Shown piece after piece: positions 27,114 through 35,884 of a DNA stretch of 64,000 bases (within the stretch, counting starts at the first letter, position 1; each line of letters starts with the position of its first letter). This DNA is from Nocardioides potassii (GTDB lineage Bacteria > Actinomycetota > Actinomycetes > Propionibacteriales > Nocardioidaceae), in the NCBI RefSeq assembly GCF_021648885.1, contig NZ_JAKJHZ010000009.1, positions 62,001 through 126,000 of the forward strand. The letters run 5' to 3'. The notes beneath the pieces are model-generated. The model worked only from the letters and a program-made list of their open reading frames with translations. It made no database searches and was not told the DNA's origin. A program made the position numbers and the translations under genes.

Positions 27114-28277
27114 GTGCGCTCGCTGCTGCTCGCACCCGTGCTGGTGCTGACCAGCGGTCTCCTGGTCGCCGCGCCCGCCTCGTCGTCGTACGACGTCAGG
27201 GCGGGCGCGCACGCGCAGGCCCCGCGCACCTGGCGGGTGGGTCCCGGGCGCGAGCTGGAGGTGCCCAGCGCCGCGGCGGCCGTCGCCCGCGACGGCGACA
27301 CGGTGCTGATCGACCCGGGCACCTACCGCGGCGACGTCGCCACCTGGACGCAGGACGACCTGACGCTGCGCGGCGACGGAGGCCGCGCCCACGTGCGCGC
27401 CGACGGCCGCGACGCGCAGGGCAAGGCCATCTGGGTCATCGCCGGGGACCGCACGACGGTTGACCGGATCGAGCTCAGCGGAGCCTCCGTGCCGGACCGC
27501 AACGGCGCGGGCATCCGCCAGGAGGGCACCGACCTGACGGTCACCCGGAGCTGGTTCCACGACAACGAGAACGGCATCCTCACCGGCGCCGACGCGGGCA
27601 GCGACGTCGTGATCAGGCGCTCGAGGTTCTTCCGCAACGGCTTCGGCGACGGCTACTCGCACAACCTCTACGTCGGCGCCGTGCGCTCGCTCACGGTCAC
27701 CGGCAGCTGGTTCGCCGAGGCAGACACCGGCCACGAGCTGAAGTCGCGGGCAGCCCGGAACACCCTCGTCGGCAACCGGTTCGCCGACGGCGAGGCGACC
27801 GCGAGCTACTCGATCGACCTGCCCGACGGTGGCCTGTCGCTGGTCGCGGGCAACGTCGTCGTCCAGGGTCCGCGCTCGGAGAACCCCGCGCTGGTCTCCT
27901 ACGGCGCCGAGGGCCTCAGCAACCCGAGCCGTACCCTCTGGGTCGTCAACAACACCTTCGTCAACCGCCGCACCTCGGGGACGTTCGTCGCCCTCGCAGC
28001 CGGGTCGTCCGCACACCTGCGCAACAACCTCCTCGTCGGCCCCGGAGACCTCACCAGCGGCCCGGCCGACGCGCGGGCCGACCGCCGCGTCGGCCTCGAC
28101 GGCTTCGTCGCACCGGGTCGCGACGACTTCCGCCTGACCTCGTCCTCGCCCGCCCTCGACCGGGGCGTGAGGGTCCCGAGGCGCTGGCGCGCCCGCTGGC
28201 AGTACGTCGCCCCCGCGGGCCAGGTGCGCCGCCCCACCTCCGGTCGGGTCGACCTCGGAGCCTTCGAGCTCCCCTGA
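27114..28277 (+). CDS. Secreted right-handed parallel beta-helix protein
   Basis: An exported protein of 387 residues. A Sec-type signal peptide (about 1-25) precedes a chain with repeated short strand-turn units typical of a right-handed beta-helix: VPSAAAAVARDGDTVLIDPGTY, then TVDRIELSG, NENGILTG and VIRRSRFFRNG. Such folds usually bind or cleave polysaccharides, but no catalytic residues can be named. The GTG at 27114 is one base after the mutase stop codon, so it belongs to that operon and may act on surface sugars made with the mutase product (inference). Confidence 0.82.
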   Translation: MRSLLLAPVLVLTSGLLVAAPASSSYDVRAGAHAQAPRTWRVGPGRELEVPSAAAAVARDGDTVLIDPGTYRGDVATWTQDDLTLRGDGGRAHVRADGRDAQGKAIWVIAGDRTTVDRIELSGASVPDRNGAGIRQEGTDLTVTRSWFHDNENGILTGADAGSDVVIRRSRFFRNGFGDGYSHNLYVGAVRSLTVTGSWFAEADTGHELKSRAARNTLVGNRFADGEATASYSIDLPDGGLSLVAGNVVVQGPRSENPALVSYGAEGLSNPSRTLWVVNNTFVNRRTSGTFVALAAGSSAHLRNNLLVGPGDLTSGPADARADRRVGLDGFVAPGRDDFRLTSSSPALDRGVRVPRRWRARWQYVAPAGQVRRPTSGRVDLGAFELP

Positions 28278-28296
28278 CGTCGCACCGGCCGAGGGC

Positions 28297-28302
28297 TACG
28301 CT
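28297..28302 (+). promoter_or_regulatory. -10 hexamer of the DUF6412-like gene, leaderless configuration
   Basis: TACGCT ends 6 bases before the ATG at 28309. Confidence 0.45.
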
Positions 28303-28308
28303 CGATCC

Positions 28309-28617
28309 ATGGCAGGCAGCCGGGATGCAGTGGCGCGGGGGCGGTTCGCCCTCGTCGTGGCGCTGCTCGGTGTCGCCTCGGCGCTGACCGCCGTCGCGGT
28401 CGCGCCGACGATGGCGACCCAGGCCGTCGTCGTGCTCGCCGCTGTCTCCGCGGCCGCGGGCCTTGCAGGCGTGCAGAGCCTGCTCGCCGTACCGGGCACC
28501 CGGGTCCACTCCCTGTGGCCTCCGCGCCGCTCCGCGGCGGTGCCCCTCGTGCTCGCCGGACGGTGCACCGACACGGTGCGCCACCCCGTGCGCCCGCGCG
28601 CTCCTGGACGCGCCTGA
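28309..28617 (+). CDS. Small membrane protein, DUF6412-like
   Basis: A 102-residue protein with two hydrophobic helices (about 13-33 and 37-58) and a basic, Pro/Arg-rich C-terminal tail ending RPRAPGRA. Its size, topology and position directly before a YidC-family insertase match small DUF6412 proteins of actinobacteria, though I rely on context for that name. It is probably co-transcribed with the insertase gene 53 bases downstream and may be its partner or client (inference). Confidence 0.65.
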   Translation: MAGSRDAVARGRFALVVALLGVASALTAVAVAPTMATQAVVVLAAVSAAAGLAGVQSLLAVPGTRVHSLWPPRRSAAVPLVLAGRCTDTVRHPVRPRAPGRA

Positions 28618-28670
28618 CCCGTCGCCCCGCGCGACGTCAGGCCCACCCACCTTCGTCCCAGGAGACACCC

Positions 28671-29465
28671 ATGTCCTTGCTCGACCCCGTGAAGCACGTC
28701 CTGTCCACCATCCTCGCGACCACCCACGACGGCCTGACCGCCGTCGGCGCCCCGGCCGACTCCGCCCTGGCGTGGGTGGTCGGCATCGCCACACTCGTCG
28801 TCCTCGTCCGCCTGGCCCTGCTGCCGTTCGTGGTGCACGGCGTCCGGCAGGCGCACGCCGCCGCGCGTGCCAGGCCGCACCTCAGGCAGGTCGCCGACCG
28901 CTACCGCGGCCGCACGGACGCGGACAGCATCCGTCGGCAGATGGAGGAGCGCCGCACGATCTCCGCCGAGCACGGGGTCGGTCGCCTGGGCTGCCTGCCC
29001 GTGCTCGTCCAGCTGCCGGTGTGGCTGGCGCTCTACCACCTCGTCGCGGACGTGGCGTCCGGCACCGCCGTCGGGGCGATGGGCCCCGAGCTCGTCTCGT
29101 CCTTCGGCGCGGCCTCCGTGCTCGGCGTCTCGCTGGCCGGCCGCGGCTACCTCGGGGTCGGGCCGGCCCACCTCGCCGTCGTCGCCGGGCTGGCGCTGAC
29201 GGCGGCCCTGCTGTCCTACGTCACCCAGCGCTACGTCGTGGCGCCCAACACCGTGGTCGACGGGCTGCCGGAGGCGATGGTGACCGCGCAGCGGATGATG
29301 CCGGCCCTGTCGGCGGCCGGGCTGCTCGTGGCGGGCGGCGTCGTGCCGGTCGCCCTGCTCGTCTACTGGGTGTGCAGCTCGACCTGGACGCTCGGCCAGT
29401 CGTTCGTCATCGCCCGGTGGTGGCCGACGCCCGGGACCGCCGCCGCGCTCAGAGGACGAGGCTGA
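28671..29465 (+). CDS. YidC/Oxa1-family membrane protein insertase, paralogue
   Basis: Inserts membrane proteins. The 264 residues begin without a cleavable signal, have a first helix at about 33-53, a charged cytosolic hairpin (about 60-105), then GCLPVLVQLPVWLALY, the family hallmark helix, and three further helices. The gene is not in the rpmH-rnpA-yidC locus, so it is a second, shorter paralogue of the kind found in many actinobacteria. GGAG lies 8 bases before the ATG. The 3' end overlaps the convergent PH-like gene by 17 bases. Confidence 0.87.
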   Translation: MSLLDPVKHVLSTILATTHDGLTAVGAPADSALAWVVGIATLVVLVRLALLPFVVHGVRQAHAAARARPHLRQVADRYRGRTDADSIRRQMEERRTISAEHGVGRLGCLPVLVQLPVWLALYHLVADVASGTAVGAMGPELVSSFGAASVLGVSLAGRGYLGVGPAHLAVVAGLALTAALLSYVTQRYVVAPNTVVDGLPEAMVTAQRMMPALSAAGLLVAGGVVPVALLVYWVCSSTWTLGQSFVIARWWPTPGTAAALRGRG

Positions 29466-30072
29466 GCACCAGCAGGAGGAGGGCGGCGGAGATCAGGCCG
29501 AGCGGAACCCACGCCGGCTCGCGTCGTACGGCGCCGGGCAGGGCGAGCTGCTCCGGCGACCCCGGACGGATCTCGGCGCGCCTGCGCGCCGTGTCGACCA
29601 GGTCGTAGAGGCGGTTCTCGACGAAGTCGGCGTAGTGCATGCCCTCGGTGGGCGCCAGCGCCGCATCGCCGGCGAGCCCGCCCGGTCGGTGGCGCGAGGT
29701 CAACGCCTTGCGCCAGGTGCGGCCCACGACCGTGGACACGAACCGGCGGTCGGCGGCCCGGACGACCAGGACCTGGCGCACGGCCATCTCCTCGATCGCC
29801 GCCAGCCGGATGTGGAGGGTCTCGCCGAGGTTCTGCATCACGAGGTGCTCGGTCGTCACCCACAGCGCGGGTCGCAGCATCACCGCCCAGGCCAGCACCC
29901 CGACGAGGACACCGGCCGCGGCCACCCAGAGCGGGAACCCCTCGTCGGCGTAGGCCACGCCGGCCACCGCCAGGACCGCGGTGAGGACCACGGTCATCCA
30001 GCCGGAGACCCGGCCGCTGGTGGGCTCGAAACGCTCGACCACTTCGTCGTGGTCGTCCTGCAGGGATGCCAT
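29449..30072 (-). CDS. PH-like domain membrane protein
   Basis: A 207-residue protein with two membrane helices near the N-terminus (about 24-43 and 47-66), a cytosolic middle domain and a C-terminal helix (about 186-206). The middle segment (LWVTTEHLVMQNLGETLHIRLAA split over two strands) resembles bacterial PH-like domains. A disordered Arg/Pro linker leads to the last helix. Function unknown. It is divergent from deoC with 78 bases between them, and its 3' end overlaps the yidC-like gene. Confidence 0.72.
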   Translation of the reverse strand: MASLQDDHDEVVERFEPTSGRVSGWMTVVLTAVLAVAGVAYADEGFPLWVAAAGVLVGVLAWAVMLRPALWVTTEHLVMQNLGETLHIRLAAIEEMAVRQVLVVRAADRRFVSTVVGRTWRKALTSRHRPGGLAGDAALAPTEGMHYADFVENRLYDLVDTARRRAEIRPGSPEQLALPGAVRREPAWVPLGLISAALLLLVLSLVL

Positions 30073-30138
30073 GTGGTCCTCGTCGATTTGGGCAGGGTTT
30101 GGCCCTCTGCGGATTCCCGGGCCGTTCCGCGCCAACTC

Positions 30139-30144
30139 TATGCT
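30139..30144 (+). promoter_or_regulatory. -10 hexamer of deoC, leaderless configuration
   Basis: TATGCT ends 6 bases before the GTG at 30151 and favours that start over the in-frame GTG at 30199. Confidence 0.5.
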
Positions 30145-30150
30145 GGGTCG

Positions 30151-31140
30151 GTGACACCGACTCCCAGCTCGACGGCGAGCGCCCCCTCGGAGCACGCAGT
30201 GACGCACCAGATGTTCGACGACGTCGTGCGCTCCGACTCCTCGCTCCGCCGCTTCCTCCACGGCCTCCCCGGGGTCGACCAGGTCGGCTGCGAGGCACGC
30301 GCCGCCGGTCTCGGCACCCGCTCGATCAAGACGACGGCGAAGGCCTTCGCCATCGACCTCGCGATCCGGATGGTCGACCTCACGACCCTCGAGGGCCAGG
30401 ACACCCACGGCAAGGTCCGCGCGCTCGCGTCCAAGGCCATGCGTCCCGACCCGGCCGACCCGACGTGCCCGGCGACCGCGGCCGTCTGCGTCTACCCCGA
30501 CATGGTCGCCACGGCCAGGCAGACCCTGGGCGACAGCGGCGTCCACGTCGCCGCCGTGGCCACCGCCTTCCCCAGCGGCCGCGCCGCGATGGACATCAAG
30601 CTGGCCGACACGCGTGACGCCGTCGAGGCCGGTGCCGACGAGATCGACATGGTCATCGACCGTGGCGCCTTCCTGTCGGGCCGCTACCTCGAGGTCTTCG
30701 AGGAGATCGCCCAGGTCCGCGAGGCATGTGGGGACGCGCACCTCAAGGTGATCTTCGAGACCGGCGAGCTGCAGACCTACGACAACGTCCGTCGCGCCAG
30801 CTGGCTGGCGATGATGGCGGGCGGCCACTTCATCAAGACCTCGACCGGCAAGGTGCAGCCCGCGGCGACCCTGCCCGTCACCCTGATCATGCTGGAGGCC
30901 GTGCGCGACTTCCGCGAGCAGACCGGCCAGATGGTGGGCGTGAAGCCCGCGGGCGGCATCAAGACCACCAAGGACGCCATCAAGTACCTGGTGATGGTCA
31001 ACGAGATCTGCGGCGAGGACTGGCTCGACCCGGACTGGTTCCGCTTCGGCGCGTCCACGCTGCTCAACGACCTGCTGATGCAGCGGACCAAGATGACGAC
31101 CGGTCGCTACTCCGGTCCCGACTACTTCACGCTGGACTGA
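30151..31140 (+). CDS. deoC: Deoxyribose-phosphate aldolase
   Basis: Cleaves 2-deoxyribose-5-phosphate into acetaldehyde and glyceraldehyde-3-phosphate. In the 329-residue chain the Schiff-base lysine is Lys229 in HFIKTSTGK and the proton-relay lysine is Lys265 in VGVKPAGG. The actinobacterial long form has an extra N-terminal segment of about 60 residues, seen here. The aldehyde dehydrogenase gene 8 bases downstream can remove the acetaldehyde, and the truncated paralogue follows by overlap, so the three form one operon completing deoxynucleoside breakdown begun by deoA and punA. Confidence 0.95.
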   Translation: MTPTPSSTASAPSEHAVTHQMFDDVVRSDSSLRRFLHGLPGVDQVGCEARAAGLGTRSIKTTAKAFAIDLAIRMVDLTTLEGQDTHGKVRALASKAMRPDPADPTCPATAAVCVYPDMVATARQTLGDSGVHVAAVATAFPSGRAAMDIKLADTRDAVEAGADEIDMVIDRGAFLSGRYLEVFEEIAQVREACGDAHLKVIFETGELQTYDNVRRASWLAMMAGGHFIKTSTGKVQPAATLPVTLIMLEAVRDFREQTGQMVGVKPAGGIKTTKDAIKYLVMVNEICGEDWLDPDWFRFGASTLLNDLLMQRTKMTTGRYSGPDYFTLD

Positions 31141-31148
31141 GGCACCTG

Positions 31149-32600
31149 ATGAGCAACGTGTTCGAGTACGCCCCCGCGCCGGAGTCCCGCGCGATCGTCG
31201 ACATCAAGCCGTCCTACGGCCTGTTCATCGACGGTGAGTTCGTCGACGGCGGCGGCACGGCCTTCAAGACCGTCAACCCGGCCACCGAGGAGGTGCTCGC
31301 CGAGGTCGCCGAGGCGAGCGACGCCGACGTCGACGCGGCCGTCAGGGCCGCCCGCCGCGCCTACACCCGCGTCTGGTCGCGGATGTCCGGCGCCGAGCGT
31401 GCCAAGTACCTCTACCGCATCGCGCGCATCATCCAGGAGCGCGGCCGCGAGCTCGCCGTGCTGGAGTCGATCGACAACGGCAAGCCGATCAAGGAGTCGC
31501 GCGACGTCGACGTCCCGATCGTCGCGGCGCACTTCTTCTACTACGCCGGCTGGGCCGACAAGCTGAAGTACTCCGGCTACGGGGACACCCCGCTCGGCGT
31601 CGCCGGCCAGGTCATCCCGTGGAACTTCCCGCTGCTGATGCTGGCGTGGAAGATCGCCCCGGCGCTGGCCTGCGGCAACACCGTCGTGCTGAAGCCCGCC
31701 GAGACCACCCCGCTGACCGCGCTCCTCTTCGCCGAGATCTGCCAGCAGGCCGACCTCCCGCCCGGGGTGGTCAACATCGTCACGGGCGCCGGGGACACCG
31801 GTCGCGCGATCGTCTCGCACCCCGACGTCGACAAGGTGGCCTTCACCGGCTCGACCGAGGTCGGCAAGGCGATCGCCCGCGCGGTCGCCGGGACCGACAA
31901 GAAGGTCACCCTCGAGCTCGGCGGCAAGGCTGCCAACATCGTCTTCGACGACGCCCCGCTCGACCAGGCCGTCGAGGGCATCGTCAACGGCATCTTCTTC
32001 AACCAGGGCCACGTCTGCTGCGCCGGCTCGCGCCTGCTCGTGCAGGAGTCCGTGGCCGACGAGGTGATGACGCGCCTCAAGCGGCGGATGGCCACGCTGC
32101 GCGTCGGCGACCCGCTCGACAAGAACACCGACGTCGGCGCGATCAACTCCGCCGAGCAGCTCGCCAAGATCCGTGAGCTGTCGGAGATCGGTGAGGCCGA
32201 GGGCGCCGAGCGCTGGTCTGCCCCGTGCGAGCTCCCCTCCAACGGCTACTGGTTCGCCCCGACCGTCTTCACCGGCGTCTCGCAGGCACACCGCATCGCC
32301 CGCGAGGAGATCTTCGGCCCCGTCCTGTCCGTGCTGACCTTCCGCACGCCCTCGGAGGCGGTCGAGAAGGCCAACAACACCCCGTTCGGCCTGTCGGCCG
32401 GCGTGTGGACCGACAAGGGGTCGCGGATCCTCTCGATGGCCAACCGCCTCCGCGCGGGCGTGGTGTGGGCCAACACCTTCAACAAGTTCGACCCGACCTC
32501 GCCCTTCGGCGGCTACAAGGAGTCCGGCTACGGCCGCGAGGGCGGCCGCCACGGGCTCGAGGCCTACCTGAAGACCGACGAGAACGGAGGGACCGCCTGA
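31149..32600 (+). CDS. NAD(P)-dependent aldehyde dehydrogenase, probably for acetaldehyde
   Basis: Oxidises an aldehyde to the acid. The 483 residues are a complete ALDH. PWNFPLLM lies in the cofactor site, the general base is Glu256 in LELGGKA, and the nucleophile is Cys290 in GHVCCAGS, 34 residues later as in active family members. The C-terminal block is SPFGGYKESGYGREGG. Its position between deoC and a truncated ALDH suggests acetaldehyde from DeoC as substrate (inference). Its stop codon overlaps the start of the next gene, which fits a fixed ratio of the two products. Confidence 0.93.
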   Translation: MSNVFEYAPAPESRAIVDIKPSYGLFIDGEFVDGGGTAFKTVNPATEEVLAEVAEASDADVDAAVRAARRAYTRVWSRMSGAERAKYLYRIARIIQERGRELAVLESIDNGKPIKESRDVDVPIVAAHFFYYAGWADKLKYSGYGDTPLGVAGQVIPWNFPLLMLAWKIAPALACGNTVVLKPAETTPLTALLFAEICQQADLPPGVVNIVTGAGDTGRAIVSHPDVDKVAFTGSTEVGKAIARAVAGTDKKVTLELGGKAANIVFDDAPLDQAVEGIVNGIFFNQGHVCCAGSRLLVQESVADEVMTRLKRRMATLRVGDPLDKNTDVGAINSAEQLAKIRELSEIGEAEGAERWSAPCELPSNGYWFAPTVFTGVSQAHRIAREEIFGPVLSVLTFRTPSEAVEKANNTPFGLSAGVWTDKGSRILSMANRLRAGVVWANTFNKFDPTSPFGGYKESGYGREGGRHGLEAYLKTDENGGTA

Positions 32601-33460
32601 TGTCCCGCATCGACGTCCGCAAGACCTACAAGCTCTACATCGGCGGCCAGTTCCCCCGCTCGGAGTCCGGTCGCTCCTACGTCGTCAACGACGCCAAGGG
32701 GCGCCTGCTGGCCAACGCCGCGCAGGCCTCCCGCAAGGACGCCCGGGACGCCGTCGTCGCCGCGCGCGCCGCCTTCGGTGGCTGGTCCGGCAGGACGGCG
32801 TACAACCGTGCACAGGTCGTCTACCGCATCGCCGAGGTCCTCGAGGGCCGCCGCGACCAGTTCGAGGCCGAGCTCCGCGCGAGCGAGGGCATCACGCCCG
32901 CGAAGGCGCGCTCCTACGTCGACGCCGCGATCGACCGCCTCGTGTGGTACGCCGGCTGGGCGGACAAGATCACCCAGGTCGTCGGCAACGCCAACCCGGT
33001 CGCCGGCCCCTACTTCAACCTGTCGACCCCGGAGCCCAGCGGCGTCATCGCCGTCGTCGCACCGCGCGGTCCCCTCCTGGGCCTGGTCAGCGTCGTGGCG
33101 CCGCTCATCATCACCGGCAACACGGTGGTCGTCATCGCCAGCGAGCAGCACCCGCTGACCGCGATCACGCTCGGCGAGGTGATGGCCACCAGCGACCTGC
33201 CCGGCGGCGTCGTCAACGTGCTCACTGGCTCCGTCGCGGAGATCGCCCCGTGGCTGGCCTCGCACATGGACGTCAACGGCATCGACCTGACCGGCGTCGA
33301 GGACGCCCAGCTCGCCGCCGACCTCGAGGCCGCCTCGGCCGACAACCTCAAGCGCGTCCGCCGGCCGGCCCCCGGCACCGACTGGCTCGCCGAGCCCGGC
33401 CTCGACCGGATGACGCGGTTCCTGGAGACCAAGACCGTCTGGCACCCGATCGGCGTCTGA
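32600..33460 (+). CDS. Truncated, catalytically incomplete aldehyde dehydrogenase-like protein
   Basis: A 286-residue homologue of the ALDH N-terminal NAD-binding domain. It follows the family from the first strands (KLYIGGQFPRSESGRSYVV) through PSGVIAVVAPRGPLLGLV and the GGVVNVLTG turn. It then ends with a short unrelated tail and lacks the whole catalytic half, including the cysteine. The usual proline-tryptophan-asparagine of the active site is replaced by APRG. No frame beyond the stop encodes the missing half, and a terminator follows after 18 bases, so this is an intact short gene rather than a broken one. It overlaps the active ALDH and probably forms a complex with it. Confidence 0.85.
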   Translation: MSRIDVRKTYKLYIGGQFPRSESGRSYVVNDAKGRLLANAAQASRKDARDAVVAARAAFGGWSGRTAYNRAQVVYRIAEVLEGRRDQFEAELRASEGITPAKARSYVDAAIDRLVWYAGWADKITQVVGNANPVAGPYFNLSTPEPSGVIAVVAPRGPLLGLVSVVAPLIITGNTVVVIASEQHPLTAITLGEVMATSDLPGGVVNVLTGSVAEIAPWLASHMDVNGIDLTGVEDAQLAADLEAASADNLKRVRRPAPGTDWLAEPGLDRMTRFLETKTVWHPIGV

Positions 33461-33478
33461 GCGCGGCCCAGCACATGG

Positions 33479-33511
33479 CGAAGGCCCCCGGAGATCCTCC
33501 GGGGGCCTTCG
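33479..33511. terminator. Bidirectional intrinsic-type terminator
   Basis: A perfect 14-bp stem (33479-33492 with 33498-33511) and a 5-base loop GATCC lie between two convergent genes. It is very stable and GC-rich, without a long T-run on either side, as usual in actinobacteria. Confidence 0.8.
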
Positions 33512-33522
33512 TCGTTCGGGCG

Positions 33523-35178
33523 TCAGCGGTTGAGCAGGGCCTGCGCCAGGATCCCGAGGATCTCGTTGGGGTCGTTGACGACGTACTTCTGGCCGCCCGT
33601 GGCGGTCGCGATCTCGTCGAGCTCACCGGTGTCGGACTCCTGCGAGAGCCCGATGATGATCACCTTGACCGGCTTGGCCGGGTCGCGCAGCGTCTTGAGC
33701 TGGTTGACCAGCGAGTCCAGCGACAGCGAGCTGGTGTCGTCGGAGGCGCCGTCGGTGAAGATCACGACCGAGTTGAACCAGGCCGGGTCCCACTTCTGCT
33801 GCGCGTACTTGTAGGCCGCCAGCGTGGTGTCCATGACGCCCGTGCCGCCGCGGACGCGGTCGACGAGCTGGGCCGCCTCCGCCCGTACGACGTCTCCGTG
33901 CGTGCCGCCGCTGCCGTCGGGCGCGTCGAGCCGGTCGAGGGTGGCGTACTCCTCCCACGAGGCGCCGTCCTGGCCGCGGTTCTTCGAGAAGCCCCAGATC
34001 CCGATGCGGGCCTGGGCCGGGAACGCGTCGAGCGCGAGCTCGGAGGCCTGCACGGCGAGCTTGATGCGAGTGGTGTCGCCGATGGCGGTCTTCATCGAGC
34101 CCGAGAGGTCGACGACGGCCAGGATGCTCGACGGCACCGACAGCACGCGCCACTGGCGGAGCGTCTCGTCGGTGGTCTTCTGCGCCACCGTCGGGAGCAC
34201 CTTGGTATCGCCGAGCCCGATCTCGTTGGGCAGCGGCGCCCCGTCGGGGCCGCGCAGCTCGGCGGCCGCGATCGCCTCGACGCCGGCGCTGGAGGTGAAC
34301 CAGCGGGTCAGCGCGCGACCCACGCGGGCCGACAGGTCGCCGCCCGTGGCGAGGATGTCGCCGCTGCCGCGGTTCACGTCGATGAGCGGGTAGCGCAGCA
34401 TCGGCACGCCGGTCGTGGGCGCGACCAGGTTCAGCTGGTCGTTGCTGCGACGGGCCGCGAGGTAGGCGGCCTCGGTCGCGGGGACCAGCTGGGTGCTGGA
34501 CGCGGAGATCGTCGACAGGTCGGTCTCGTTGGCGCTGCCGGCCACCGCGCGCTCGCCGTACGTCTGCGCGACGGGGACCGTCTTCTCCTCGATCGACTCC
34601 GGGGTCTCGCCGGTCTGCTTCATCTCGGCGTAGGGCGCGAGCAGGGCGAGGGCGGAGGCGCCCTCGGCGCTGGGGTCGGCCATCGCCAGGTTGCCGCCGT
34701 CGAGGACGGAGGCCCACGACTGGGGCGCCTTGGCCGCGGGACCGCCGATGAGGCCGACCGGGGTCTGGGCGAGGACCTGGGCGATCGGGGTGCCGGTCCA
34801 TCCGGCCGCGGTCAGCTGGCCCTTCCACGTCGGGCTGTCGGGGATCCAGATCTCGGGCAGCTTCGCGTTGGGGTCGGCGAGCGAGGCGACGACGTCCTTC
34901 ACGGTGCCCGAGGTGACCACGATGTCGATGCACGGCTCGTCGGCGTTGACGTCCTCGACGGCCTGTTGGACGAGGTCCTCCATCACCGGCGCAGTGGTCA
35001 GGGTGACCTTCTCGGAGACGCAGTCGGCCTGGGCCGGCGTCTCGTCACCACCGAGGAAGGTGAAGGCGGCGACGAGCCCGAGCGCGACGACGAGGACCAG
35101 CCCCGCGACGAGCGGGACGTTTCGCTTGCGAGGCGCTGGCTGCCCGGTTCCGGGCACGGCGGAGTCGTCCAGACTCAT
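33523..35178 (-). CDS. Membrane-anchored solute-binding-like protein with C-terminal von Willebrand factor A domain
   Basis: An extracytoplasmic protein of 551 residues. A basic N-terminus (PRKRN) and one helix (about 21-42) anchor it. Residues of about 55-310 resemble an ABC-type extracellular solute-binding domain (LPEIWIPDSPTWKGQL). The C-terminal 200 residues are a VWA domain with the MIDAS motif DLSGS at 357-361 and the later Thr/Asp positions (TGVMDTT, IFTDGASDD). The fusion suggests metal-dependent adhesion or sensing of a bound ligand. No transport genes adjoin it. GGGAGGA lies 5 bases before the ATG. It shares a terminator with the convergent ALDH operon. Confidence 0.85.
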   Translation of the reverse strand: MSLDDSAVPGTGQPAPRKRNVPLVAGLVLVVALGLVAAFTFLGGDETPAQADCVSEKVTLTTAPVMEDLVQQAVEDVNADEPCIDIVVTSGTVKDVVASLADPNAKLPEIWIPDSPTWKGQLTAAGWTGTPIAQVLAQTPVGLIGGPAAKAPQSWASVLDGGNLAMADPSAEGASALALLAPYAEMKQTGETPESIEEKTVPVAQTYGERAVAGSANETDLSTISASSTQLVPATEAAYLAARRSNDQLNLVAPTTGVPMLRYPLIDVNRGSGDILATGGDLSARVGRALTRWFTSSAGVEAIAAAELRGPDGAPLPNEIGLGDTKVLPTVAQKTTDETLRQWRVLSVPSSILAVVDLSGSMKTAIGDTTRIKLAVQASELALDAFPAQARIGIWGFSKNRGQDGASWEEYATLDRLDAPDGSGGTHGDVVRAEAAQLVDRVRGGTGVMDTTLAAYKYAQQKWDPAWFNSVVIFTDGASDDTSSLSLDSLVNQLKTLRDPAKPVKVIIIGLSQESDTGELDEIATATGGQKYVVNDPNEILGILAQALLNR

Positions 35179-35259
35179 GAATTCCTCCCACAAGGAAATT
35201 CGATCAGGGGTCCGGGCGAGACTAGTGTCCAGGCGTTACCGCCGTGGCCGAACGACGAA

Positions 35260-35877
35260 ATGAGATGGAAACACGTGAGCGCTGCCCAGGTGGTCGTCCT
35301 GGCCGGTCCCAGCGGGGCCGGGAAGTCCCGGCTCGCTGAGCGGCTCGGCCTCCCCGTCCTCCGGCTCGACGACTTCTACAAGGACGGTGACGACCCGTCG
35401 CTCCCCCGCATCACCGTCGGCGCCAATGCCGGCCTGGTCGACTGGGACGACCCGGCCTCGTGGCACGAGGAGGACGCCCTCGCCGCGATCCGCGCGCTCT
35501 GCCTCACGGGCCGCTGCGACGTGCCGGTCTACGAGATCTCCCGGAACGGTCGCGTCGGCCACCGACCCGTCGACCTCGACGGCAGCTCCCTCTTCGTCGC
35601 GGAGGGCATCTTCGCCCCCGAGGTGGTGACCACCTGCCGCGAGGAGGGCCTGCTCGCGGCGGCCTACTGCATCACCCAGCACCCGCTCGTCACCTTCTGG
35701 CGCCGGCTCACCCGCGACCTGCGCGAGCACCGCAAGCCCCCGCTGGTGCTGGTTCGCCGCGGCCTGGCCCTGATGCGCGACCAGCAGCGGGTCGTCGGGC
35801 ACGCCCTGCGGGCAGGCTGCCGCCGGGCCACCGGCGACCAGGCCTACGCCGAGCTGACGGCGTCGACGGTCCGGTGA
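35260..35877 (+). CDS. Uridine kinase-like P-loop protein
   Basis: A 205-residue nucleotide-binding protein. The Walker A loop GPSGAGKSRLAERL is near the N-terminus, followed by LRLDDFYKDGDD, which resembles the substrate-binding DDFY segment of uridine/cytidine kinases. SLFVAEGIFAPEV is the next strand, where uridine kinases have the lid-proximal acidic residue. This suggests phosphorylation of a nucleoside or related small molecule. The start may instead be the GTG at 35275; no ribosome binding site decides. The next gene is 7 bases downstream on the same strand. Confidence 0.8.
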   Translation: MRWKHVSAAQVVVLAGPSGAGKSRLAERLGLPVLRLDDFYKDGDDPSLPRITVGANAGLVDWDDPASWHEEDALAAIRALCLTGRCDVPVYEISRNGRVGHRPVDLDGSSLFVAEGIFAPEVVTTCREEGLLAAAYCITQHPLVTFWRRLTRDLREHRKPPLVLVRRGLALMRDQQRVVGHALRAGCRRATGDQAYAELTASTVR

Positions 35878-35884
35878 CCCGTCC

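Noticed and set aside
32600-33460. Truncated ALDH as a frameshifted pseudogene
   Set aside because: No other frame up to the next gene encodes the missing catalytic half; the reading frame is clean, overlaps its neighbour exactly and ends just before a terminator.
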